Origin: Pseudomonadota bacterium
GTDB lineage: Bacteria > Pseudomonadota > Gammaproteobacteria > Burkholderiales > Burkholderiaceae_C
Length of the DNA: 64,000 nt
Direction: 5' to 3'
Assembly (NCBI GenBank): GCA_021783695.1
Contig: JAJXTO010000010.1
Span: 25,134-89,133, forward strand
Shown here: piece after piece, positions 29,061 through 38,949 of the stretch
Position numbering within the stretch: position 1 is the stretch's first letter
Layout of the letters: the number at the start of each line of letters is the position of its first letter
Translations under genes and position numbers: made by a program
Notes under the pieces: generated by a model
Seen by the model: the letters and a program-made list of their open reading frames with translations, nothing else
Databases searched by the model: none
What the model was told of the DNA's origin: nothing

Positions 29061-32000
29061 TCAGTAGCCCACCACCGCGCGGCCATCCTTGGCCATGCGG
29101 GCGAGTTCGGCCAGCACCGCATCGGAAGGCGGCAGCAGGTAGCCGCCCACGGTCAGGCTGACCTGCGCGCCCGCGCGCTCGATGTCGAGGACCAGGGGCA
29201 GGCCGTCTTCGCTGGCGCGTTCGCGGGCGAGGGCCACCAGCGGCTCGGCGGTGCTGCTGCCATTGAGCGCGAGGCGGATGTGTTTTCCCAGCCGCGCACG
29301 CGCGTCGTCGAGGCTCCACACCGCGTCGGCGTTGAACCGCAGGCCGCCGTTGAAGCGGTCGGTCTGCGCCTTGCCGCGCAGCACCAACAACACGTCGTCA
29401 CGCAGGCGGTCGCGCACGGTGTCGAGCAGGGTTTCGCCAATGACGATTTCCATCGCCCCGGAGCGGTCTTCCAGGGTGAGGATGGCGATGCGCCCGCGCT
29501 GTGACTGCACCAGCCGCACCCCGGACACTATGCCCGCGATGAGCACGGGTTCGCGCGCATCCACCAGTTCGGCCAGCGGGGTGCGGGCAAACTGCCGCAC
29601 TTCCTCCGCGCTGGCATCGAACAGGTGGCCGCTGAGATAGAAGCCGATGGCGGTTTTCTCGGCCGAAAGCTGGGTGCGCAAGTCCCATGGCTCGACCGTG
29701 GGTAGCGCGGGCTCGTGCGCGGGGTTGTCGCCAGCGCCGGTATGGGCGTCGGCGGCGAACAGGTCGAACAGACCGGCCTGCTGCCGCGCGGCCTCCTGCT
29801 GCACGGCGTAGTCCATCGCGGTTTCCACCGCGGCGAGCACGGCCGCGCGCTCGGGATGCAGGGCGTCGAAGGCGCCAGCTCTGGCCAGGGCTTCGAGCAC
29901 GCGCTTGTTGATGCGGGTGCGATCCACGCGGGCAGCAAAGTCGAACAAGGACGTGAAGGGCCTGTCCTGACGCGCGGCGATCATGGCCTCCACCGCGCCC
30001 TGGCCGTTGCCCTTGATGGCGCCGAGCGCGTAACGGATGGTGCGGCTGTCCACCGGATCGAAGCGCCACTGCGAGGCGTTGACGTCGGGTGGCAGCACGG
30101 TGATGCCGCAGGCCTGGGCGTCTTCCACCAGGATCTTGAGTTTGTCGGTATCGTCGAGGGCGATGCTCATGTTGGCGGCAAGGAATTCGGCGGGGTAATG
30201 CGCCTTCATCCACGCGGTCTGCACCGCGAGCAGCGCGTAGGCGGCGGCGTGCGATTTGTTGAAGCCGTAGCCCGCGAACTTCTCCATCAAATCGAAGATT
30301 TCGTTGGCTTTTTCCGGCGGGATGCCGTTTTTCGCCGCGCCTTCGGCAAAAATGCCGCGATGCTTGGCCATTTCCTCGGGCTTTTTCTTGCCCATGGCGC
30401 GGCGCAGCAGGTCGGCGCCGCCGAGCGAGTAGCCGCCGATGACCTGGGCCACCTGCATCACCTGCTCCTGATAGACCATGATGCCGTAGGTTTCTTCGAG
30501 CACCGGGGCCATGCGCGGGTCGGGATAGACCACGTCTTCCTTGCCAGCCTTGCGCGCGCAGTAGGTGGGAATGAGGTCCATCGGGCCGGGACGGTACAGC
30601 GCCACCAGAGCGATGATGTCCTCGAAACGGTCGGGCCGGGCGTCGCGCAACATGCCCTGCATGCCGCGCGATTCGAGCTGGAACACGGCCACGGTGTCGC
30701 CGCGCGCCATGAGTTTGTAGCTCGGCGCGTCGTCCAGCGGAATGTCTTCGAGCTTGAAGTCGGCGCGGTCGGGATGGTTGCGTCGGATGAGCTGCGCACC
30801 GAGTTCCAGAATGGTGAGCGTGGCCAGACCGAGAAAATCGAATTTCACCAGTCCCGCGGCCTCGACATCGTCTTTGTCGAATTGCGACACGGCATCGGTG
30901 CTGCCGGGCTGGGCGTAGAGCGGGCAGAAATCGGTGAGCTTGCCCGGGGCGATGAGCACGCCGCCGGCGTGCATGCCGATGTTGCGCGGCAGGCCTTCGA
31001 GCTGCTGGGCGAGGTCGAGCAGTTGCCGCACGTCCTCCTCCTGCGCGTAGCGCTGCGCCAGCATGGGTTCCTGCTTGAGGGCATCGGCGATGGTGATGTG
31101 CTGCCCGGGCTTGGCCGGGATGAGCTTGGCGATGCCGTCGCAGAAGGTGTAGCTCAGGTCGAGTACGCGGCCCACGTCGCGCACTGCCGCACGCGCGGCC
31201 ATGGTGCCGAAGGTGGCGATCTGCGACACGGCCTCCACACCATACTTCTGCTTGACGTAGTCGATCACGCGGTCGCGGTTTTCCTGGCAGAAATCGATGT
31301 CGAAGTCGGGCATCGACACCCGCTCCGGGTTGAGGAAGCGCTCGAACAGCAGGGCGTACTCCAGCGGGTCGAGGTCGGTGATGCGCAGGCTGTAGGCCAC
31401 CAGCGAACCTGCCCCCGAACCCCGTCCCGGCCCCACCGGGCAGCCATTGTTTTTCGCCCAGTTGATGAAGTCGGCCACGATGAGGAAGTAGCCCTCGAAC
31501 CCCATCTTGGCGATGATGGAAAGCTCATACTCCAGCCGCTCCTGGTAGCGCGCACGCGCGGCCTCGCGCTGGGCCATGTCTGGGTACAGCGCCGCCAGGC
31601 GTTGCTCCAGCCCGTTCTGCGCCTGCTGGCGGAAGAACTGCGCCGCAGTCATGCCTTCGGGAGTGGGAAACAGCGGCAGTTGCGGCTTGCCCAGATCGAG
31701 CATCAGATTGCAGCGCTGCGCAATGGCCACGGTGTTGGCCAGCGCGCTCGGCACATCGGCGAACAGCGTCTCCATCTCCGCCTGGGACTTGAAATACTGC
31801 GCATCGGTGAACTTGCGCTGGCGGCGCGGATTGCCCAGGGTTTCTCCCTCGGCGATGCACACCCGCGCCTCGTGCGCCTCGAAATCGGTGGCCTTGAGAA
31901 ACTCCACCGGATGTGTGGCCACCACCGGCAGGCCGAGTTCCGCGGCCAGCGGCACCGCCGCCTGCACATGCGGTTCACATGCGGCATGGCCGCTGCGCTG

Positions 32001-32504
32001 CAGCTCGATGTAGAAACGGTCTGCAAACACTGCGGCGTACTGCCGCGCCAGCGCCTGCGCGGTGACCGTGTCGCCCTGCAGCAGCGCCTGGCCGATGGCG
32101 CCGTCCTGTGCGCCCGACAGCGCAATCAGCCCCTCGGCCAACCCGCCCTCCAGCCACTCCCACTTCACCACGGCGCGTCCGCGCTGCTGGTTGCCCAGCC
32201 AGGCGCGGCTCAACAGGTCGCAGAGGTGGAGATAGCCGGTGTGGTTTTGCACCAGCAGCAGCAGGCGGGTGGTTTGTCCAGCCTGGCGCGCGCCCTCCAC
32301 CAGCACGTCACAGCCGATGATGGGCTTGACCCCCGCATCCAGCGCAGCCTTGTAGAACCGCACGGTGGCGAACAGATTGTTGAAATCGGTGATCGCCAGC
32401 GCCCCCTGGCCGTCCCGCGCCGCCGCAGGCACCATGTCGTCCACCCGCAGGGCGCCGTCAACAATGGAATACTCGGTGTGGGTGCGAAGATGAACGTAGG
32501 GCAT
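29061..32504 (-). CDS. dnaE: DNA polymerase III, alpha subunit
   Basis: 1147 residues, close to E. coli DnaE (1160). This is the replicative polymerase. The N-terminal PHP domain starts HLRTHTEYS. The palm carries the catalytic aspartates in PDFDIDFCQENRDRVIDYV and in VKFDFLGLATLTILELG. The tandem helix-hairpin-helix region and an OB-fold (VLIAGIVSGVRLVQSQRGRIAILTLEDRSG) lie in the C-terminal third. It is complete. Its stop directly touches the tolA stop, and its promoter lies in the 249-nt gap shared with the antiporter gene. Confidence 0.95.
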   Translation of the reverse strand: MPYVHLRTHTEYSIVDGALRVDDMVPAAARDGQGALAITDFNNLFATVRFYKAALDAGVKPIIGCDVLVEGARQAGQTTRLLLLVQNHTGYLHLCDLLSRAWLGNQQRGRAVVKWEWLEGGLAEGLIALSGAQDGAIGQALLQGDTVTAQALARQYAAVFADRFYIELQRSGHAACEPHVQAAVPLAAELGLPVVATHPVEFLKATDFEAHEARVCIAEGETLGNPRRQRKFTDAQYFKSQAEMETLFADVPSALANTVAIAQRCNLMLDLGKPQLPLFPTPEGMTAAQFFRQQAQNGLEQRLAALYPDMAQREAARARYQERLEYELSIIAKMGFEGYFLIVADFINWAKNNGCPVGPGRGSGAGSLVAYSLRITDLDPLEYALLFERFLNPERVSMPDFDIDFCQENRDRVIDYVKQKYGVEAVSQIATFGTMAARAAVRDVGRVLDLSYTFCDGIAKLIPAKPGQHITIADALKQEPMLAQRYAQEEDVRQLLDLAQQLEGLPRNIGMHAGGVLIAPGKLTDFCPLYAQPGSTDAVSQFDKDDVEAAGLVKFDFLGLATLTILELGAQLIRRNHPDRADFKLEDIPLDDAPSYKLMARGDTVAVFQLESRGMQGMLRDARPDRFEDIIALVALYRPGPMDLIPTYCARKAGKEDVVYPDPRMAPVLEETYGIMVYQEQVMQVAQVIGGYSLGGADLLRRAMGKKKPEEMAKHRGIFAEGAAKNGIPPEKANEIFDLMEKFAGYGFNKSHAAAYALLAVQTAWMKAHYPAEFLAANMSIALDDTDKLKILVEDAQACGITVLPPDVNASQWRFDPVDSRTIRYALGAIKGNGQGAVEAMIAARQDRPFTSLFDFAARVDRTRINKRVLEALARAGAFDALHPERAAVLAAVETAMDYAVQQEAARQQAGLFDLFAADAHTGAGDNPAHEPALPTVEPWDLRTQLSAEKTAIGFYLSGHLFDASAEEVRQFARTPLAELVDAREPVLIAGIVSGVRLVQSQRGRIAILTLEDRSGAMEIVIGETLLDTVRDRLRDDVLLVLRGKAQTDRFNGGLRFNADAVWSLDDARARLGKHIRLALNGSSTAEPLVALARERASEDGLPLVLDIERAGAQVSLTVGGYLLPPSDAVLAELARMAKDGRAVVGY

Positions 32505-32753
32505 CGGACTATTTTAGGAGCCCTTGGCGCTCGGCAACGCCCTGCTCTCGAACAAACGATGACCTGTTTCTCACGACTGGTCATTTGTGCTGATTCCATC
32601 GGGCGCGACATCGTTTCGCTCTGCTATGGTTTGCCCTTGCGCGGCTATACCACAGTCCCGCGCTCACCAAACCTCGCCGCCCTCGTGAGGCGGTCACTGC
32701 CCGGCAAACCGCGGCGGCGAGCGTTAAAGACCAAACACCGGAAACCGCGCACG

Positions 32754-33986
32754 ATGATCCACAGCTACCTGCCCGCCTGGCCCTTGCACCCTGACGGCGT
32801 GTTCTGGGTGGGAGCGGCGCTGGTGCTGGCCACACTCACGGGCGAGTCGGTGTTTCGCTTCCTCAAGTGGCCGCGTCTGATGGGGTATGCAGGGGCGGGG
32901 ATGATTCTGGCCGCCGGGGGCGCCGGTCTGAATGTGTATGACTTGCAGAACAGCGCCCGCGCCATTGTCGACACCGCTCTGGCCGTGCTGCTGTTCGAGA
33001 TCGGCCACCGGGTGAATCTGCGCTGGCTGCGCGCCAACCCTGCCCTGCTGGGCATGAGCCTGCTCGAATCGGCGCTGGGCTTTGCGGCAGTCTGGCTCAC
33101 CTTGACCTTGCTGGGCTTTGCTGCGCTGCAGGCGGCCATCGTGGCTGGCGTGCTCATGGCCACATCGCCCGCCGTGGTGCTGCGCATCAGCAGCGAATTT
33201 CGCGCCAACGGGCAGGTGACCGAGCGCCTGCTGCTGCTCTCTGCCCTCAACACGTTTTACGCCCTGCTGGTCTGCAGCCTGCTGCTGGGCATGATGGACG
33301 CCGACGGCCCGCAAGGCGCGGCCGCTTCAGCCCTGCATCTGCTCTACCTGCTCGGCGGCTCGGTGCTGGCTGCGGCGCTGCTGGCCTGGGCGGTGAACTG
33401 GGTGGAGCGGCATTTCGACTTCCGCAATGAGGGCGGCGCGCTCATGCTGGTGGGGCTGATCGTGCTCACGCTCTCGCTTACCCGCATGCTCAACTGGTCT
33501 GCCCTGCTCACACCACTGCTGGCCGGGGCGCTGCTGCGCTGGCGCAGCCCGCGCCCAAGGCTATGGCCGCGGCACTTCGGCACGGCCGGCGGTGTGCTCA
33601 TGGTGCTGATGTTCCTGATTCTTGGACTGAGCCTCAACGCGCGCATCCTGCTTGCGGGCGGGCTGGCAGCGGCCTTGGTCATTGCCGCGCGGCTGGTGGC
33701 CAAGCTGGCGGGAGCGCTGATGTTCGGACGCGTCAGCGGAGCGAGCTGGCGGCAATCGGTCGCTCTGGGCCTGGCGCTCAACCCAGCATCCGGCGTGAGC
33801 TTCGTGCTTGCGGTGAGCTTTCTTGGCACCTCCGCGGGGGCAACCCTGCACTCGATGTTTGCCGTGGTGTTCAGCGCCATTGCCTTTCTGGAATTGCTCG
33901 CGCCACTGCTCACCCGCTGGGCGCTGGGCCATAGCGGCGACATTGCTCCAGGCCCGGCCAGCCGCACCCCAGGAGAATCAACATGA
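32754..33986 (+). CDS. Cation:proton antiporter (CPA2-like membrane protein)
   Basis: 410 residues, almost entirely hydrophobic with about 12 membrane spans. The opening [20 protein letters not shown] and the [25 protein letters not shown] segment look like the NhaP/KefB-type monovalent cation:proton antiporters. There is no C-terminal RCK/KTN domain. A single open frame continues upstream as far as 29715, but that part is antisense to dnaE. ATG 32754 is where hydrophobic family-like sequence begins. It overlaps ybdK by 4 nt. Ion preference (Na or K) is not determined. Confidence 0.78.
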   Translation: MIHSYLPAWPLHPDGVFWVGAALVLATLTGESVFRFLKWPRLMGYAGAGMILAAGGAGLNVYDLQNSARAIVDTALAVLLFEIGHRVNLRWLRANPALLGMSLLESALGFAAVWLTLTLLGFAALQAAIVAGVLMATSPAVVLRISSEFRANGQVTERLLLLSALNTFYALLVCSLLLGMMDADGPQGAAASALHLLYLLGGSVLAAALLAWAVNWVERHFDFRNEGGALMLVGLIVLTLSLTRMLNWSALLTPLLAGALLRWRSPRPRLWPRHFGTAGGVLMVLMFLILGLSLNARILLAGGLAAALVIAARLVAKLAGALMFGRVSGASWRQSVALGLALNPASGVSFVLAVSFLGTSAGATLHSMFAVVFSAIAFLELLAPLLTRWALGHSGDIAPGPASRTPGEST

Positions 33987-35113
33987 GCCTGGGGCCGTTC
34001 ACCAAATCTGACGCCTTGAGCATCGGCGTGGAACTGGAGTTACAGATCGTCAACCGGCACAACTACGACCTCATCCCCTGCGCGCCCGACCTGCTGCGCT
34101 TGCTCGAAGGCCGCAAGCTTCCCGGGCTGGTGACGCCGGAAATGACCGAGAGCATGATCGAACTCTCTACCGGCATCTGCACCGGCTATGACGACGCCCT
34201 GGCGCAGCTCACTGAAATTCAAGGCGCGCTGGTGGACGCCGCCAACAAGCTCGACGTGGGCCTGGCCGGCGGCGGCACCCACCCCTTTCAGCACTGGGCG
34301 CAGCAGCGCATTTTCGACAAGCCGCGCTTTCTGCAACTCTCCGAGCTGTACGGCTACCTGAGCAAGCAATTCACCGTGTTCGGCCAGCATGTGCACCTGG
34401 GCTGCCCCGACGCCGACACTGCGCTCTACACACTGCACTGCATCTCGCGCTTCATCCCGCATTTCATCGCGCTCTCCGCCTCGTCCCCCTATGTGCAGGG
34501 CGAGGACACCGGCTTTCACTCCGCGCGGCTGAACTCGGTGTTCGCCTTCCCGCTGTCGGGCCGCGCGCCCTTCGCCCTCACCTGGGAGGCCTTCGAGCGC
34601 TACTTCGACAAGATGACCGCCACCGGCGTGGTCAAGAGCATGAAGGACTTCTACTGGGACATCCGCCCCAAGCCGGAGTACGGCACCATTGAGGTGCGCG
34701 TGATGGACACCCCGCTGACCATCACCAAGGCCGCGCGCATCGCCGCCTACATCCAGACCCTTGGGGCCTACATCCAGCGCGAGCGGCCATTCACGCCACA
34801 CGAGGACGACTACCTCGTCTACACCTTCAACCGCTTTCAGGCCTGCCGCTTCGGCTTCGACGGCACTTTCGTCGACCCCGCCACCCGCGAACACCGCACC
34901 CTGCGCGAGGACATCATCCGCACCCTCGTCAAGCTGGAGGGTCACGCCATGGAACGCAAATCCGATGCAGCCTTGCGCGAACTTCTCGCCGATGTGAGCG
35001 CCCGCGGCAATGATGCCGAATGGATACGCGGCGTGTTTTCTCGTGAGCACCACCTGCCCGAAGTGGTGCGGCAGCAGGCGGGGCGGTGGATGGCGCCGAG
35101 CGTCACAACTTAA
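33983..35113 (+). CDS. ybdK: Carboxylate-amine ligase YbdK (glutamate-cysteine ligase family 2)
   Basis: 376 residues. The GCS2 family includes YbdK, which has weak gamma-glutamylcysteine synthetase activity, and many members with unknown substrates. [27 protein letters not shown] and [16 protein letters not shown] with [11 protein letters not shown] (metal- and ATP-binding residues) are visible. It is translationally coupled to the antiporter gene and convergent with msbA. Confidence 0.9.
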   Translation: MSLGPFTKSDALSIGVELELQIVNRHNYDLIPCAPDLLRLLEGRKLPGLVTPEMTESMIELSTGICTGYDDALAQLTEIQGALVDAANKLDVGLAGGGTHPFQHWAQQRIFDKPRFLQLSELYGYLSKQFTVFGQHVHLGCPDADTALYTLHCISRFIPHFIALSASSPYVQGEDTGFHSARLNSVFAFPLSGRAPFALTWEAFERYFDKMTATGVVKSMKDFYWDIRPKPEYGTIEVRVMDTPLTITKAARIAAYIQTLGAYIQRERPFTPHEDDYLVYTFNRFQACRFGFDGTFVDPATREHRTLREDIIRTLVKLEGHAMERKSDAALRELLADVSARGNDAEWIRGVFSREHHLPEVVRQQAGRWMAPSVTT

Positions 35114-35140
35114 AACGCGGATGATTGCGCTTGGCTGCGT

Positions 35141-36913
35141 TCAGCGTGCAGCCGTTTCCGTGTGAAACTGCATCCGATGCAGTTGCGCATACAGCCCGCC
35201 TTTCTGCAGCAGCTCGGCCTGTGTGCCGAGTTCAATCAGGCGGCCCTCGTCGAGCACAGCGATGCGGTGGCAATGGGCAATGGTGGCCAGACGGTGGGCG
35301 ATGACGATCGTGGTGCGTCCTTCCATCAGCCGGTTGATCGCCTGCTGCACCAGGCGCTCGCTTTCGGCGTCGAGCGCGCTGGTGGCTTCGTCGAGGATGA
35401 GCAGCGGCGCGTCACGGTAGAGCGCACGGGCGATGGACAGGCGCTGGCGCTGTCCGCCGGAGAGCTGCGAGCCGTTGTGGCCCACGGGTGCGGCTAGACC
35501 GCCGGACAGGCCGCGCACAAAGTCGCCCAGCGCGGCGGCGTCGAGCGCAGACCAGGCGCGGGCTTCGTCGAGCGGGGCGCCAAAGCTGACATTGGCACCG
35601 ATGCTGTCGTTGAGCAGCACCACGTCCTGCCCCACATAGGCGATTTGCTCGCGCAGGCTGTGCAGGCTCCAATCGCGCAGCGGTACGCCGTCGAGCAGCA
35701 GGCGGCCTTGTGTGGGTTCGAGCAGACGCGGCACCAGACGCATGAGGGTGGTCTTGCCCGCACCCGAAGGCCCCACAAGCGCAAGGCTCTCGCCCGCCTG
35801 CACCTGCAGGGCGATGCCATCGAGCACCGGGCGGTCCATGGCGCCGATGGAGACGCTGACATTGTCAAACGCCAGATCGCCGCGTGCCCGGTCAACCGCG
35901 TGGGCGCCGGTGTCTTGCTCCTGCGGGGCATTGACGATGGTCTGCAGCCGGTTGAGCGAAGACAGCGCCCGCACCATCGGCTGCACGATGTCGGCCACCC
36001 GGCGCAGGGGCGAGAGAGTCATCATCATCGCCGTGATGAAGGCGACAAAGCCGCCCACGCTGTGCTGGCCCGACACATCGCTCTGCCACATGGCAAACAC
36101 GATGACCACCGACACCGCCAGCGCAGACAGCCACTGCGACACTGGCGTGGTCGTGGAGCCCGACACCAGAGTCTTGACGGTAGTACGGCGCAAGGATTGA
36201 TTGATGTGGTCGAACCGCGCGGCAAAGCTGTCTTGCGCGTTGTGCACGCGGATCACCGGAGCCGCCAGCATGCCCTCTTCCAGCGCGTAGGAGGTTTCCT
36301 CGGCAGTCTTTTGCATCTGCGCATTCAGCCGCTTGGCGCGGCGGCTGATGATGCGCATGGTGAAAATGAGCGGCAACAGAATCGCCAGGGTCAGCAATGT
36401 CAGGCTCCAGTTGACCCATAGCAGATAGCCGAACAGCGCCACCAGCGTGAAGCTGTCGCGCACCAGGGTGAGCAGGCCCGGAAAGATCATCCCCAGCGCC
36501 AGCTGCGCCTCGTACACCGACGCCCCGATCAGGCTGCTGGCGCTCTCCCGCTGGAGCTGGGCGAGTTGCGCATGCACAATCTGCCCATAAACCAACTCGC
36601 GCACCCGCGCCAACACGTTTTGCGTCATCCACTGTGTGAGAAACTGCGAGGCCAGCCAAGCAAGGCCTCGCACTGTAAACAAGCCCATGAGAACCGCGGG
36701 CACTGCCCACAGTGGAAAGTCCCGCTTGGCCGTGAAGCCCACGTCGAGCACATGCTTCATCAAGGCGGGAAGCACTGGCTCAGTGGCCGCAACGATGGCG
36801 GCAAAAAGCACGATGAGCAGGGCTGCCGGGCGGTTGCGTGGTGTGGCGTTGAACAACTCAAGCAACAACTGGAGCGCTGCAGCGGGTGGTTTTTTAGAGC
36901 CTTGTTGGCGCAT
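35141..36913 (-). CDS. msbA: Lipid A export ATP-binding/permease protein MsbA
   Basis: 590 residues, a half-transporter with six membrane spans (about 35-310) and a C-terminal ATPase: Walker A GPSGAGKT, signature LSGGQRQRLSIARAL, Walker B LLILDEATSALD, H-loop IAHRLAT. It flips lipid A-core to the outer leaflet of the inner membrane. It starts only 8 nt from the divergent O-antigen ligase, and a GGCTGC/GCAGCC hairpin overlaps its stop. Similar exporters exist, but position next to LPS genes supports MsbA. Confidence 0.85.
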   Translation of the reverse strand: MRQQGSKKPPAAALQLLLELFNATPRNRPAALLIVLFAAIVAATEPVLPALMKHVLDVGFTAKRDFPLWAVPAVLMGLFTVRGLAWLASQFLTQWMTQNVLARVRELVYGQIVHAQLAQLQRESASSLIGASVYEAQLALGMIFPGLLTLVRDSFTLVALFGYLLWVNWSLTLLTLAILLPLIFTMRIISRRAKRLNAQMQKTAEETSYALEEGMLAAPVIRVHNAQDSFAARFDHINQSLRRTTVKTLVSGSTTTPVSQWLSALAVSVVIVFAMWQSDVSGQHSVGGFVAFITAMMMTLSPLRRVADIVQPMVRALSSLNRLQTIVNAPQEQDTGAHAVDRARGDLAFDNVSVSIGAMDRPVLDGIALQVQAGESLALVGPSGAGKTTLMRLVPRLLEPTQGRLLLDGVPLRDWSLHSLREQIAYVGQDVVLLNDSIGANVSFGAPLDEARAWSALDAAALGDFVRGLSGGLAAPVGHNGSQLSGGQRQRLSIARALYRDAPLLILDEATSALDAESERLVQQAINRLMEGRTTIVIAHRLATIAHCHRIAVLDEGRLIELGTQAELLQKGGLYAQLHRMQFHTETAAR

Positions 36914-36921
36914 AGAAATTC

Positions 36922-38163
36922 ATGCAAATCAAACGACAGAGCATAGCGCCCCTTCTATCTCCCAGCTCCTCGGTACTACCGGGGGTCGCAATTGCCTTTG
37001 CCGCCGCGACCACACCCTTACCCACCGCGTGGGGCTCGTTTGCGCTCGTTCTATTATTGGCGACATTTTTCTCTCAAGCATACAAGGCAGCCGTCTGGCG
37101 CCGCCTTTGTAGCGACAGAGTTTCCCAGTCCTCCCTGATTTTACTTGCCGCACTGGCGATCGGTATGTTTTATGGAAAAACAAACCTGACTCAGGCTTTT
37201 GAATTCTGGACTAAATATCTGAAAATATTGGCATTACCGATAATAATAGGGTTGGCGCCAAATAAAAAATGGAGAAATTTGTCACTGAATCTCGCACTGG
37301 TCGGCGTTTCCTTATCAGTGATTGTCTCCTATATGCGATATCTTGGGATCATCCAACCCTATATCGACATCAATCAGGCTTATATTGGATTTCAAAATCG
37401 AATTACATTTGGCCTATACACTTCAGTGGCCAGCTATATTTTTGCTTACAGGGCGATCAAGTCGCAAAAAATCAATTCGAAAACCCTTTACATCTTTTTA
37501 TTTATATCAATGACATACAATACCCTCGCCATCAACAACGGGCGAACCGGTTATGTCATATATTTCTCACTTACTGCACTTTTTTTGTTCCGCCATATAA
37601 AAAAGAGCTGGCGTATGCCATCTCTCGCAGTGGCGATGGCTGTAATTGTCGCAATTATGCTCGCATCACCGATTTCCCGTAATCGCCTGGAAAATACGAT
37701 TAAAAATGCACAGACACTGTCCAGCAAATCCCAGGTGGAGGATAGTTCAACCGTAATCCGGTGGCAGTTTCTGACAAACAGCTTAGCAATCATCCGAAAA
37801 TCTCCAATCATAGGTCACGGCACCGGCTCTTTTGAAACACAATACTCCCATCAAATCGTGGACACAAAACAAGTCGGCTCATCCAATCCTCATAATGATT
37901 ATTTGCTGATAGCATCTCAACTTGGCGTCATCGGCCTCTTGGCCCAATTATTTCTGATATTTACGCTGTACAAGCGCGCACAAGTTTTGACGCCTGAGAA
38001 AAAAGAATGGGCCTACGCATTAATACTGGCGTTTATATTATATTCAGCTTTTAACTCCACCTTACTCAATGCCGGCGAGGGTCGATTTTTCATGATTCTG
38101 TTTGCAATCATTATAATTCCCAGCGAAAATCGGATACGTCCAGCATCAAATCGACTGATCTAA
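36922..38163 (+). CDS. O-antigen ligase/polymerase family membrane protein (Wzy/WaaL type)
   Basis: 413 residues with about 10-12 membrane spans. The large periplasmic loop and the IIGHGTGSFETQYSH ... SSNPHNDYLLIASQLGVIGLLAQLFLIF segment match the O-antigen ligase/Wzy C family. The ligase joins O-polysaccharide to lipid A-core in the periplasm. The coding sequence is much richer in A and T than msbA and tolB on either side, which suggests acquisition by transfer. Sequence alone does not separate ligase from polymerase. Confidence 0.8.
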   Translation: MQIKRQSIAPLLSPSSSVLPGVAIAFAAATTPLPTAWGSFALVLLLATFFSQAYKAAVWRRLCSDRVSQSSLILLAALAIGMFYGKTNLTQAFEFWTKYLKILALPIIIGLAPNKKWRNLSLNLALVGVSLSVIVSYMRYLGIIQPYIDINQAYIGFQNRITFGLYTSVASYIFAYRAIKSQKINSKTLYIFLFISMTYNTLAINNGRTGYVIYFSLTALFLFRHIKKSWRMPSLAVAMAVIVAIMLASPISRNRLENTIKNAQTLSSKSQVEDSSTVIRWQFLTNSLAIIRKSPIIGHGTGSFETQYSHQIVDTKQVGSSNPHNDYLLIASQLGVIGLLAQLFLIFTLYKRAQVLTPEKKEWAYALILAFILYSAFNSTLLNAGEGRFFMILFAIIIIPSENRIRPASNRLI

Positions 38164-38175
38164 AATCGATTAAAC

Positions 38176-38949
38176 ATGAGTAATTCAGTCAAATTGAGCG
38201 TCATCATCATCACGAAAAACGAGGTCAACAACATTGCTGACTGCATCAACTCCGTCACCCCCATTGCTGACGAAGTAATAGTCTTTGACTCGGGAAGCAC
38301 CGACGGAACGCAGGATATATGCATCCATCTCGGTGCGACAGTTCTTGAAACAGACTGGCCTGGATTCGGCCCTCAGAAAAATCGGGCTCTAAGCCAAGCA
38401 ACAGGAGAATGGGTTTTGTCCATTGATGCGGATGAGCGGGTCAGCCCTGAACTTGCCGCTGAAATTCAAAATGTCATCCGACAACATTCGTCTCCCGACG
38501 TTTATTCCATGCCACGCCTATCAAGCTATTGTGGCCAATTCATGCGGCATGGTGGCTGGTATCCTGATCGAGTGGCCAGGTTATTCCGGCGCGGCAGCGC
38601 ACAATTTTCTGACGATATCGTGCATGAATCGCTACGCACCAATTCAAAAATCGGTAAATTGCGCAGCCACCTCTTACATCTGAGCTACCGCTCCCTGGAT
38701 GAAGTTATTGAGAAAGTTAATCTTTACTCAAGCATCGGCGCTGAGAAAATGGCGAATAATGGACGCAGAACCTCTTTGACTACGGCATTAGCGAAAGGTT
38801 TTTGGGCATTTATCAGAACTTATATTTTGAAACTTGGCTTCCTTGACGGCAAGCGCGGCCTTTTGCTTGCCATTTCGAATGCCGAAGGAACGTATTATAA
38901 ATACGCCAAGCTATGGCTCTTATCGGAGCAAAGCACCCGACATGATTAG
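38176..38949 (+). CDS. Family 2 glycosyltransferase, WaaE/KdtX-like
   Basis: 257 residues with a GT-A fold: LSVIIITKNEVNNI at the N-terminus, FDSGSTDGT for nucleotide-sugar binding, and IDADERVSPELAAEI with the D-x-D-type motif. The pattern is that of WaaE, a beta-1,4-glucosyltransferase acting on the LPS inner core heptose. It follows the ligase gene at 12 nt and overlaps the next gene by 8 nt. AT-rich codon use matches its neighbours. No membrane spans or signal peptide are visible. Confidence 0.82.
   Translation: MSNSVKLSVIIITKNEVNNIADCINSVTPIADEVIVFDSGSTDGTQDICIHLGATVLETDWPGFGPQKNRALSQATGEWVLSIDADERVSPELAAEIQNVIRQHSSPDVYSMPRLSSYCGQFMRHGGWYPDRVARLFRRGSAQFSDDIVHESLRTNSKIGKLRSHLLHLSYRSLDEVIEKVNLYSSIGAEKMANNGRRTSLTTALAKGFWAFIRTYILKLGFLDGKRGLLLAISNAEGTYYKYAKLWLLSEQSTRHD

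Noticed and set aside
29715..32753. A very long plus-strand open frame joined to the antiporter (1423 residues in all)
   Set aside because: It is antisense to dnaE and lacks family-like sequence. GC-rich codon bias keeps the opposite strand open; only the part from 32754 on is hydrophobic and family-like.
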